Below, piece by piece: positions 22,181-29,757 of a stretch of DNA of 30,418 nt (positions are counted from its first letter, which is position 1; every line of letters begins with the position of its first letter). The notes under the pieces are model-generated. The model saw only the letters and a program-made list of their open reading frames with translations. It had not been told where the DNA came from and searched no databases. Made by a program: the position numbers and the translations under genes. The DNA is from Chloroflexota bacterium (GTDB taxonomy: Bacteria; Chloroflexota; Anaerolineae; Anaerolineales; Anaerolineaceae), in assembly GCA_029777225.1 (NCBI GenBank), contig JAKOSR010000021.1:1-30418 (forward strand), given 5' to 3'.

Positions 22181-25169
22181 GCCGATTTTCACCCGGTTTG
22201 CGGTCCTTGTGATAAGTGCCTGGCGCGCGGCCAGAACCGGAACGCTGACCACCGCCCTCACTACGCCGTCCATAGGGCTTGCCCGATGAAGCCTGTCCCG
22301 TGCCGCGGTTTTGGGGGCCCGGGGTGGGTCCGCCTTCCCGGCCACGCGACCCGTAAGGAGGATTGGAGGGCTTTCTATAAGTGCGCTCTCCGGAGCCATC
22401 CCGGGCCGGGCGCTCTGAATAGCCGCCGGGCTTGCCGGATTGGGAATAAGAGGATGGTCGGCCTTCACGGCGCGGTTGGTCCGTGCGGTTGGGGCGGGTA
22501 TCCGAGGATGAACGTTGGGCACCATAAGATGGATGGGAGCCTTCCCGTGGGTAGCGGCCTTCCTGGCGGGGTTGGCCTTCAGGTCTGGGCGCGCGGCGGT
22601 CGTACTGCCTGGGCTCCGCAGCCTGGCCTTCAGCGCGGGGCTGGGAAGAATGTTCATAACGTGGTTTAAAGCGGTCATCGCCCGCCGGCCTGGGGCGATC
22701 AGAATCATAGCGCCTGGGCCGGTCATCACCTACTGGTCTGGGCCGGTCAGAGTCATAGCGCCTGGGGCGGTCATCACCTGCTGGCCGGGGCCGGTCAGAG
22801 TCATAGCGCCTGGGGCGGTCATCACCTACTGGTCTGGGCCGGTCAGAGTCATAGCGCCTGGGGCGGTCATCGCCTGTGGGCCTGGGGCGGTCGGAATCAT
22901 AGCGCCTGGGCCGGTCACCCTGGGGCCTGGATTGGGAGCGGGTGGTTTTACGGTCCACCCAGCCTTCGGGCCGGCGGTTCATGAAGAATCCGCCGTTGTC
23001 ATCCCGGACCACGCGTTCCTCTTTCATCGGGCGTTCCTGCGCGTCTGAGGCGCGCGGGCCATCATAACGCTCGTATGAACGGCGGGGACCGCCGCTTCTG
23101 GCGTAGCCGCTGCTTGAATCGCGCGGACCCGTGGAACTTTCCACGCGGTAGGGCCGGCGGTCGCGTTCGCGACCGTCCGCCGGCCGGTTTTCATCCCGTG
23201 GGCGGGATGACCAACTGGAACGATGGGAGTCATCCCTTTGGGTGGGGCCGGCAGGGTAGCGGTTGGAGCCGCCCCGGGGGTAATCCCGGCCTGGCCGGTT
23301 GTTACCCGGCGTGTAATTGCCTCCCCGTGAGCCTTCCTGGCTGGGTCCATCATGTCGGGCGTAGGGCCGGGAGGCGTGGTCGCGTGGACCGCGACGGTCG
23401 GGCTTGCCACGCTGGTTGTTCTTATCATCAAAGCTGTTCATTTCATTTCCTTCTTCATGGCCGGTTCCCGGGCGACTGGCTGGGCGCCAACCCGTGATAA
23501 TCGCTTTTTGTCTCATTTTTTCGGTCAGCCCCTTTTCCACAAACAACGCTTCGCCGGTGAAGGGGTCTTTTTCCGTGTAATACATCAGGCTGGCGTAGGT
23601 TGAGGGGGTTGGGGTGAATATTTGGACCTGTTCGGGCAAGGTGTGGAGCTGCTGGCTGGCAAAATCGCGCAGGGCGAGCATGTCTTCCTCGGCGCAACCC
23701 GGATAGGCGGCAATCAGGTAATAGGTCAGGTACTGCTCCTTGCCAACCCGTTCGGATACGCGTTCAAACTGGCGCTTGAAGGCCAGCAGGCTGTTGGTTC
23801 CCGGTTTACGCATGCGTTTGAGCACCTGCAGCACGGCGTGTTCCGGTGCGAGTTTAAGCTGACCGGACACGTGCTCGGAGACCAATTCCTGCAGGTATTC
23901 CTCGCCGAAATTGCCATCGGCCATCACCAGGTCGTGCCGGATGCCGGAGCCGATGAAGACCTTGCGCACATCGGGCAGTTGGCGCAATTCGCGCAGCAGT
24001 TCCAGGTGGGGCTGGTGCGTGAGCCCAAGCAGGGGGCAGACCTCGGGGTAGATACAGCTTTTGTCCTGGCAGGCGCCACGCAAGCCCTTCACGCGGCATT
24101 CATAGCCATACATATTGGCCGTAGGGCCACTCAAATCGCTGATGATGCCCTTGAAGCCCGGGTGCTGGCCCATCTCCGCGGCCTCCGCAACAATGGATGC
24201 CTGGGACCGCCAGCTCACCCGTCGGCCTTCATGGACGGCAATCGCGCAGAAATTACACTCACCATAACAGCCGCGGTGAGTGGGGATGGCGAAACGGATG
24301 GTTTCCAATGCGCGCACCTCGCCCTGGGCAGCGTAGAAAGGATGCACGGCGTTTTCAAAACGCAGGGCGTAAACCTCGTCCATTTCCTCGGTGGTCAACG
24401 TCCGGGCGGGTGGGTTTTGGACCACGTACCTGTCGGCGTAGCGCTGGGCGAGCCCTTTGGCCGAGATTGGGTCGTTATTGTGATAAAACGTGTCGAACAT
24501 GCGGCGGAATTGGTCAGGGTCCGCGCAGACCTCTTCATAAGCAGGCAGTTCAAGATAGCCTTCGGGGACGGCATGCGCAAGGTAACACAGGCCGCGCAGA
24601 CCGGTCACATCCCCACCGGAGCGGAGAGCCCCGGCCAGCTCCAGAATGGTGAGATCCGCCATGCCATACACGAGGTAATCCGCCTTGGCGTCCAAAAGCA
24701 CGGAACGGCGCAGGCTATCGGACCAGAAATCGTAGTGCGTGACGCGCCGTAAGGACGCCTCAATCCCGCCGAGGACGACGGGAACAGTTTGTTTGAAATA
24801 GCGCCGGACCAGGTTGGTGTAAACAATGGTGACGCGGTTTGGCCTACGGTTGTTCAACCCGCCAGGGGTGTAATCATCGTACTTGCGGGGTTTGCCGAGG
24901 GCCGTGGTGTTGGCGACCATCGAGTCCACCGCGCCGGCGCTGATGCCCCAAAAAAGCCTGGGTTCCCCCAGGCGGGTGATGTCATCCGGGCTGTTGACAT
25001 CCGGCTGGGCGATGATGCCCACGCGATAACCCGCGCGGACAAGCTGCTTGCCAAGCAAGGTAATGCCGCTAAATGGGCTGTCGATATAGGTATCACCTGT
25101 AACCAGGATGACATCCAGCGCGTCCCAGCCCAAAATCTTGAGTTCTTCGGGTGTTGTGGGTAAAAACAT
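22173..25169 (-). CDS. ygiQ: YgiQ-family radical SAM protein with long Arg-rich tail
   Basis: A 998-residue protein, far longer than usual (E. coli YgiQ is about 740). Residues 1-575 match YgiQ: FLPTTPEELKILGWDALDVILVTGDTYIDSP at the start, the radical SAM CxxxCxxC (Cys301, Cys305, Cys308, in RGCYGECNFC) for a [4Fe-4S] cluster and S-adenosylmethionine, and the ...TYASLMYYTEKDPFTGE end. The biochemical substrate of YgiQ is unknown. Residues 577-998 form a low-complexity disordered tail rich in Arg, Pro, Gly, Asp, Ser and Tyr, including five 16-residue repeats (RRYDSDRPRP units). Such tails often bind RNA or drive condensates. TATGAT six bases before the ATG suggests a leaderless mRNA. An internal start at 23441 could make the tail alone. 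Confidence 0.88.
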   Translation of the reverse strand: MFLPTTPEELKILGWDALDVILVTGDTYIDSPFSGITLLGKQLVRAGYRVGIIAQPDVNSPDDITRLGEPRLFWGISAGAVDSMVANTTALGKPRKYDDYTPGGLNNRRPNRVTIVYTNLVRRYFKQTVPVVLGGIEASLRRVTHYDFWSDSLRRSVLLDAKADYLVYGMADLTILELAGALRSGGDVTGLRGLCYLAHAVPEGYLELPAYEEVCADPDQFRRMFDTFYHNNDPISAKGLAQRYADRYVVQNPPARTLTTEEMDEVYALRFENAVHPFYAAQGEVRALETIRFAIPTHRGCYGECNFCAIAVHEGRRVSWRSQASIVAEAAEMGQHPGFKGIISDLSGPTANMYGYECRVKGLRGACQDKSCIYPEVCPLLGLTHQPHLELLRELRQLPDVRKVFIGSGIRHDLVMADGNFGEEYLQELVSEHVSGQLKLAPEHAVLQVLKRMRKPGTNSLLAFKRQFERVSERVGKEQYLTYYLIAAYPGCAEEDMLALRDFASQQLHTLPEQVQIFTPTPSTYASLMYYTEKDPFTGEALFVEKGLTEKMRQKAIITGWRPASRPGTGHEEGNEMNSFDDKNNQRGKPDRRGPRDHASRPYARHDGPSQEGSRGGNYTPGNNRPGRDYPRGGSNRYPAGPTQRDDSHRSSWSSRPRDENRPADGRERDRRPYRVESSTGPRDSSSGYARSGGPRRSYERYDGPRASDAQERPMKEERVVRDDNGGFFMNRRPEGWVDRKTTRSQSRPQGDRPRRYDSDRPRPTGDDRPRRYDSDRPRPVGDDRPRRYDSDRPRPAGDDRPRRYDSDRPRPVGDDRPRRYDSDRPRPAGDDRFKPRYEHSSQPRAEGQAAEPRQYDRRAPRPEGQPRQEGRYPREGSHPSYGAQRSSSDTRPNRTDQPRREGRPSSYSQSGKPGGYSERPARDGSGERTYRKPSNPPYGSRGREGGPTPGPQNRGTGQASSGKPYGRRSEGGGQRSGSGRAPGTYHKDRKPGENRHD
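22673..22915 (-). repeat. Five 48-bp in-frame tandem repeats in the ygiQ tail
   Basis: The marker TCATAGCGCCTGG recurs at 22705, 22753, 22801, 22849 and 22897, an exact 48-base period, each unit encoding 16 residues around RRYDSDRPRP with small changes (V/A/T, G). Multiples of three keep the frame. Copy number may vary between strains. Confidence 0.9.
23439..23453 (-). promoter_or_regulatory. Internal ribosome-binding site and start at the ygiQ tail boundary
   Basis: On the minus strand GAAGGA (23453-23448), six bases, then an in-frame ATG at 23441 (codon 577). Initiation here would give a 422-residue Arg-rich disordered protein starting MNSFDDKNNQRG, exactly where the radical SAM part ends. 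Confidence 0.45.
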
Positions 25170-25175
25170 GGGTTA

Positions 25176-25181
25176 ATCATA
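25176..25181 (-). promoter_or_regulatory. -10 box of a probable leaderless promoter (ygiQ)
   Basis: TATGAT on the minus strand, exactly six bases before the ATG at 25169. The only purine-rich run (AAGG) is too far upstream to act as Shine-Dalgarno. Confidence 0.45.
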
Positions 25182-25232
25182 CCTTATAAAGCCAGTGAGC
25201 GGCCTGGTTGTACTTGAGGGGGCGGAAAGCGC

Positions 25233-25265
25233 AAAAAAAGGCGGGCAGATTGGTACCTGCCCGCC
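25233..25265 (-). terminator. Intrinsic terminator after the DUF4173 gene
   Basis: Nine-bp inverted repeat (25240-25248 and 25257-25265), followed on the minus strand by seven T (25239-25233). Confidence 0.85.
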
Positions 25266-25282
25266 AAACGCGCACACCTGGG

Positions 25283-27106
25283 TTAGTTGCCAGGGTCAAC
25301 ACAAGACACCCAGGTATCCCCGAGGAGGAATCCCAGGCTGTCTTCCTGCCTGGTCATGCGGTAGCTGGCAAGGGCGGAAGCATGGTCGGCATAGAGGGTA
25401 TTAGCACGCATGCGTGGCCAGGTCCAACCAGTCCAATTCGATGCTTTCTCATCCTCAGTTTGGCGTGCCTGCCGGCAGGCCAGCACTTTGCCAAGCGTAT
25501 CCTTGAGCTCCTTGGGCAGGGTGGGATCGTCATAATAACGGAAGAGGGTTGGCACAGCGTCTTCGCCATTTAGGAAGTTAACCAGGTAGGTTGGGTCGAA
25601 CTCCTCGCCGTTGATGGCCCGGTCCATGGTCCGGTGGGCTATGAGCGAGTCCACGTTGAGCGCCGAGAGCGTGAGGCTAAAGGCGAAAAGGGCGATGAAG
25701 AGCACAAGGGCCATGCGCTTGAGGGAGTGGGTCCATTCCAGGAGCATGCTCGAGAGCAGCACGAGGCCGAGGAAGACCATCATCACGTGCGCCACCAGGC
25801 GGTCGCGGGTGAAGCCATAGGCTTGTTCATAGAGGGACAGGCGTTGAAAAGCTGAGACCAGTACCAGCCCAACCTGCAGGATGAGCAGGCTGGCAAGCAG
25901 GGAGAAGAGGAAGCGCTGGGCGCCCTTTTCCCGCTTGGTGAGCGAAGACAAAGCGTAATGCAGCAGCCAGGCGATGAACGCGGCGGCCAGGAGCTCGAAG
26001 AAACCGCGGCGCGCGTATTCGGCGTAGGTGAAGCCCTGCAAGGTGATGTTGGCCTGGCCGGCGAAGAAATAACGGAACTGAACGAGCAGGAAAGCGGCAA
26101 AGAGCAGGTTGAGGCTAATCAGTACGATGGCGCTCTCGGTGAGGCCGAGGAAGGGTTTGATGAGCGGTTCATCCAGCTCAGGGACTTTGCGCTTATCCGT
26201 GTGGGTGATGAGCATCCATAGCACGCCGAAGAGCGCCCACGTGAGCACGAGGATAATGGCAAGCTGGCGAAGGACATCCTCCAGGTTTTTGGGTGAAAGC
26301 CAGGAGACCAGGCCTTTAAGCTGTTCCCCGAAGACCAGATCCGCGGAGCCCAGCAGCAGGGCAAAGATGAAAAGAAGCGGGAGCGAAATGAGCACACCCC
26401 GGATGACGGCTGCCGCGGCTCGCCGGCCACGCTTGTGGTCCGCGGCCTGGTCCGTGGGAAGGTTCTTTGAGCCATCCGTCAGGCCGATGGGCAGGCCGAT
26501 GAGCGCCGATAGAGACGCGTCCAGCGCGCTGAGCACGTATTCGCGCACACGAAACCGGGCCCACTGCCCGTTTAAAAAACTACCAGCCAGCAGAACGAGC
26601 GCCACCAGACCAAAAAGGACCAGGGACATCACGGTATAGCCCTCACCCCGGAAAAGGGTCAGAATGCCACTTACCCCCAGCATCCCCGCCAGCACATAAG
26701 AACCGGCTGGGACAGACCTCTTTTCAATGAAGGCAGCCAGCAGCGAACCGCCGATTGCCAGCACAACGAACAAGGCCCACTGGATGCCGGGCTGCTGCTT
26801 GTAGCTCACCAGGTCCAAAACCACGGCGGCTGCCAGGGCCACCAGTAGCAGGAACCAGGGATGGCGCAGCAGGGGGCTGGCCGGCGCTTTTTCCGGGATT
26901 GGTGGCCAGGTGTTGGTGTTGGTTTCAGTTTTTGGGCTCTCCTGCGCTCGCGCCTCAGCCGCGGGTATTTCCATTGGGGCCGTAGGCTCAACGGGGGCGG
27001 TGGCTACCGGCTCAGCTTCTGGCGCAGGCACGGCAGGTTCGAACTCAGGCTGGGGGGCAACGGGTGGTTGGCCTGGCATTAAATCTTCTTCAGAATTGGA
27101 TTCCAT
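25283..27106 (-). CDS. DUF4173 multi-pass membrane protein
   Basis: A 607-residue protein. The first 75 residues are cytoplasmic-looking and rich in Pro, Ala and Glu (PVAPQPEFEPAVPAPEAEP), probably disordered. From about 80 to 480 there are roughly ten or more hydrophobic segments. SADLVFGEQLKGL, FTYAEYARRGFFELLAAAFIAW and LYEQAYGFTRDRLVAHVMM are the conserved blocks of the DUF4173/DUF4153 family. The C-terminal 130 residues are soluble. The family's function is unknown; no enzyme motif is seen. The start has GAAAGGAAA nine bases upstream. It is divergent from degV and ends at its own terminator. Confidence 0.85.
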   Translation of the reverse strand: MESNSEEDLMPGQPPVAPQPEFEPAVPAPEAEPVATAPVEPTAPMEIPAAEARAQESPKTETNTNTWPPIPEKAPASPLLRHPWFLLLVALAAAVVLDLVSYKQQPGIQWALFVVLAIGGSLLAAFIEKRSVPAGSYVLAGMLGVSGILTLFRGEGYTVMSLVLFGLVALVLLAGSFLNGQWARFRVREYVLSALDASLSALIGLPIGLTDGSKNLPTDQAADHKRGRRAAAAVIRGVLISLPLLFIFALLLGSADLVFGEQLKGLVSWLSPKNLEDVLRQLAIILVLTWALFGVLWMLITHTDKRKVPELDEPLIKPFLGLTESAIVLISLNLLFAAFLLVQFRYFFAGQANITLQGFTYAEYARRGFFELLAAAFIAWLLHYALSSLTKREKGAQRFLFSLLASLLILQVGLVLVSAFQRLSLYEQAYGFTRDRLVAHVMMVFLGLVLLSSMLLEWTHSLKRMALVLFIALFAFSLTLSALNVDSLIAHRTMDRAINGEEFDPTYLVNFLNGEDAVPTLFRYYDDPTLPKELKDTLGKVLACRQARQTEDEKASNWTGWTWPRMRANTLYADHASALASYRMTRQEDSLGFLLGDTWVSCVDPGN

Positions 27107-27274
27107 GGGTCGATTTCCTTTCAGAATTTATCGGATTGTACACAGCGCCAACCATCAAACGCTCTCACTTCCTCTCAGAAATGACGAGAAATTAGTTGCA
27201 GAAAGTGTTGGTCTGCCCCGTTGTAATCCAGGGAAAGCAGCCGGGGGGTCCATTTGCCTACCAACGGGGCGTAA

Positions 27275-27322
27275 CTGGCGTTATACCGCCAGAAAAATTT
27301 ACAACTTCCATTATGTTATACT
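27275..27322 (+). promoter_or_regulatory. Inverted repeat and -10 box upstream of degV
   Basis: CTGGCG (27275-27280) and CGCCAG (27287-27292) form a small inverted repeat, followed by TATACT at 27317-27322, a possible -10. It lies in the 253-base divergent region between the DUF4173 and degV genes. No clear -35. Confidence 0.35.
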
Positions 27323-27359
27323 ACGCATAACCTCCGAAAGAAGTGAAAGGAATCATATT

Positions 27360-28208
27360 ATGTCCAATGTGACGATTGTTACCGATTCATCCGCCTATCT
27401 TCCCAGGCAATACGTGGAGCAGTACCAAATTCCTGTGGTCCCACTGACGCTCCATTGGGAAGGGGAATCCTACCGGGATGGCGTGGACATCCAGGCAGAC
27501 GATTTTTATACCCGCCTTTCCCAGTCCACCACGCTCCCCACCACCAGCCAGGTGACGGTTGGTTATTTTCTTGAGCTTTTCAAACCCCTGCTGGACGCCG
27601 GCCGCGACGTGATTTACCTTGGAATCTCCAAGGGCATTTCCGCCACCTACGATTCAGCCATCCAGGCCTACCGCGAACTGGGCGACCCCGCCAACCTTGT
27701 CATCGTGGATACGCAACTTGTTTCCATGGCGCTCTCGCTGTTGGTATTGGAAGTGGCGCGAGCGGCGGAAGCTGGCGCTGACCTGGCACAATGCAAGGCT
27801 CTGGCCGAAGCGACCCTGCCAAAAATCGGTGTTTTCTTTACGGTCGATACGCTGGAATACCTGCATCGCGGCGGACGGATTAATTCCGCCAAGCGCCTGC
27901 TGGGTTCGGCCTTGAACCTGAAGCCCATCATGGAAATCCGTGACGGCAAGATTGAACTCGTCGAAAGCGTGATTTCGCGCAAAAAAGCCATCAATCGCAT
28001 GCTGGACCTGGTGGAAAAGGGCGTGAATGGAAGGACGCCGGTCCGCCTGGCCCCGTTCCATGCCCTTTGCGTGGACGACATGGAAGCCATGGTCAAGATC
28101 GCGGAAGAGCGCTTCCACCCCCTGGAAGTCATCCGCTCGGAGGTGAGCCCGGTGGTCGGGTCCCATGTGGGCCCGGGCACACTGGCTATCGCCTACATGG
28201 CCGGGTGA
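27360..28208 (+). CDS. DegV-family fatty acid-binding protein
   Basis: A 282-residue DegV protein: VTIVTDSSAYLPRQY at the N-terminus, YRDGVDIQADDFYTRL, the LGISKGISATYDSA loop (lipid head-group contact in known structures), DTQLVSMALSLLVLEVARAAEAG, then VDTLEYLHRGGRINSAKRLLGSALNLKPI and the C-terminal EVSPVVGSHVGPGTLAIAYM. DegV/FakB-type proteins bind a fatty acid in the cytoplasm; in bacteria with FakA they present it for phosphorylation. FakA is not in this window. The open frame extends 450 bases upstream, but ATG 27360 begins the conserved part and has GAAAGGA eight bases before it. Full family length. Confidence 0.92.
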   Translation: MSNVTIVTDSSAYLPRQYVEQYQIPVVPLTLHWEGESYRDGVDIQADDFYTRLSQSTTLPTTSQVTVGYFLELFKPLLDAGRDVIYLGISKGISATYDSAIQAYRELGDPANLVIVDTQLVSMALSLLVLEVARAAEAGADLAQCKALAEATLPKIGVFFTVDTLEYLHRGGRINSAKRLLGSALNLKPIMEIRDGKIELVESVISRKKAINRMLDLVEKGVNGRTPVRLAPFHALCVDDMEAMVKIAEERFHPLEVIRSEVSPVVGSHVGPGTLAIAYMAG

Positions 28209-28223
28209 AGTTCAGCTTAATCA

Positions 28224-28257
28224 AACAGAAGGCTGGGAATGTTCCCAGCCTTCTGTT
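28224..28257. terminator. Bidirectional intrinsic terminator between degV and the serpin gene
   Basis: Perfect 15-bp inverted repeat (28224-28238 and 28243-28257) with an ATGT loop and a T-run after it on the plus strand (A-tract before it). Confidence 0.85.
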
Positions 28258-28270
28258 TTTACCTGTTGGG

Positions 28271-29599
28271 TTAGGGCTGTGCCACCCGCCCCAAGAAGAG
28301 CAACGTACCCTGGCACTCGATGGCGAAGACAAAGGGATGGTCAAAGGTGATCTCGAGCACTTCCGAAGGCATGGAGGTCGTCCCGACAATCACCGCGGTG
28401 GCGGCGGCCGCCTCGGTGCCTTCTTCGTTGACGTCCACATAGGCCTTATGCAGCACATCCTGGATGAAAAGCTTGTCCGCGGCGGTCATACCCGAGAAAT
28501 CCGCCAGGGTGGGGTCAAAAGCGTTGGGCATGCCCAGGCTTTTCAGCATGTCGCTGAGTGAAAAGCTGGCGTCGAACGTGAACTTGGGCAGGCCGAGGTT
28601 CACGGACGCGGAAGAACTGTTGAGCTGGCTCATCACATCAGTCAGGGACTGCACGCTCAGCCCCGTTTCAAATTCCGCCAGGCTCCCCTGCGTCGGCATA
28701 AGGATAATCATTGCGCAGTCGCCATTCTCGTAGGGCAGGCGGATGGCGGTGAGGTTGCCATTTTGGATGGCGCCGGTGGTGAGGTGCTGATGCATCATCG
28801 CGACGTCAGTGGCAACACCATCAGCGTTGTAAAACGGTTCATTCCGCGTGGCCTGCGTGTCAAACTGGCTGCGCCAGGCGCCTTTGAAATAGACCGCGTT
28901 GGTTAGCACGAGGCGGGTCATCTCGTCCAGGACGCCTGCCGGGATAAGGTCACGAATTTTGTCGTTCGTCTGGGCGGCAACCCAGGTGTTGATGAGCGCG
29001 CGGGCCTCCTCCGGCTTGGAGAAGTCCACGAGGCGCAGGCCCGCGGCATAATTGGCCGAGAGTGTATCCAGGAAGGCTTGGTCGAAGCTGAAGCCGGCCT
29101 GGCCCCACAGCGCATTGGCGATGGTCAGGATGAGTGGTTGCGCGCTTGGGTCAACAGCCTGTTGCTGCTTGAGCAGGCTGGCGTTCAGGGCATTCATGGT
29201 AGCGTGAACGCTCACGTCGGTGATTGGCAGGTAAAGCGCCGCGGACATCTGTTCCGCGGTCACTCCGGCCGCGCCGGCGTAGGTCATCATCAGCGCCTGG
29301 AAGATGCTATAGGGCGAGTAAAACAGGTTGCCCTGCGTGCCGGAGAGCTGCTGGTAAAGGCCCAAGGCAAACGCGTTGGACGCGTTGGAAAGCGCGGTAA
29401 TATCTGCTTCTGCTACGACCGGGTTTGGCTCGTATGGGAGCGTACCGGTGAGCACGTCTCCACTCGCGTTTTGCCCCGGCACCGTGGGCTCCGTGGGATA
29501 GGGAGCCGGCGGGTTTTCGGGCGAGACAATTGGCGCGCAGGCGGCCAATAATAGCGAAAGCGCCAAACCAGCTGAAATTAAGTGTTTGAAGGGTTTCAT
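28271..29599 (-). CDS. Serpin-family protease inhibitor, lipoprotein
   Basis: A 442-residue exported serpin. Signal peptide with lipobox LLLAAC (Cys21), then a short Pro-rich spacer and a complete serpin domain (SNASNAFALGLYQQL, GNLFYSPYSIFQALMMTYAGAAG, LVLTNAVYFKGAWRSQFD, and ITFDHPFVFAI near the end). The hinge EEGTEAAAATAV (residues 392-403) has the small residues needed for loop insertion, so it should be inhibitory, not just structural. By alignment to alpha-1-antitrypsin the scissile bond is Thr408-Ser409 (IVGTT|SMPS), which suggests elastase- or subtilisin-like targets rather than trypsin. The start has AAAGGAG upstream. Anchored outside the membrane, it would protect the cell from proteases. 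Confidence 0.93.
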   Translation of the reverse strand: MKPFKHLISAGLALSLLLAACAPIVSPENPPAPYPTEPTVPGQNASGDVLTGTLPYEPNPVVAEADITALSNASNAFALGLYQQLSGTQGNLFYSPYSIFQALMMTYAGAAGVTAEQMSAALYLPITDVSVHATMNALNASLLKQQQAVDPSAQPLILTIANALWGQAGFSFDQAFLDTLSANYAAGLRLVDFSKPEEARALINTWVAAQTNDKIRDLIPAGVLDEMTRLVLTNAVYFKGAWRSQFDTQATRNEPFYNADGVATDVAMMHQHLTTGAIQNGNLTAIRLPYENGDCAMIILMPTQGSLAEFETGLSVQSLTDVMSQLNSSSASVNLGLPKFTFDASFSLSDMLKSLGMPNAFDPTLADFSGMTAADKLFIQDVLHKAYVDVNEEGTEAAAATAVIVGTTSMPSEVLEITFDHPFVFAIECQGTLLFLGRVAQP

Positions 29600-29677
29600 G
29601 CTTACTCCTTTTATCGAAAAACTGCATATTTATGATTTAGACGCCGTTTTGGGGGAGGTTGTTCCCAGGTAGAACAA

Positions 29678-29707
29678 AGCCCGGTAGCTCTGGGATGCTG
29701 CCGGGCT
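29678..29707 (-). terminator. Probable terminator after the DUF218 gene
   Basis: Inverted repeat 29678-29688 and 29697-29707 (11 bp with one G-T wobble), followed on the minus strand by a T-rich stretch. Confidence 0.6.
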
Positions 29708-29757
29708 GAGTCCAGGAGTTGTTCTTCGCTGATAGAGGGTCAGCGACTAAACACGCG

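Noticed and set aside
22673..22915. Regularly spaced repeats that could suggest a CRISPR array
   Set aside because: The 48-bp units are contiguous with no unique spacers, are in frame and encode the RPRRYDSD repeats of the ygiQ tail.
22515..23048. 177-residue plus-strand frame with Gly/Val/Ile repeats
   Set aside because: It is the antisense reading of the ygiQ tandem repeats.
23622..24752. 376-residue open frame on the plus strand opposite ygiQ
   Set aside because: It runs antisense to the conserved radical SAM core, has no family resemblance and is explained by GC-rich codon bias.
26910..27359. N-terminal extension of degV from the long open frame
   Set aside because: It would run through the promoter and back into the divergent DUF4173 gene; ATG 27360 has a good ribosome-binding site and begins the conserved sequence.
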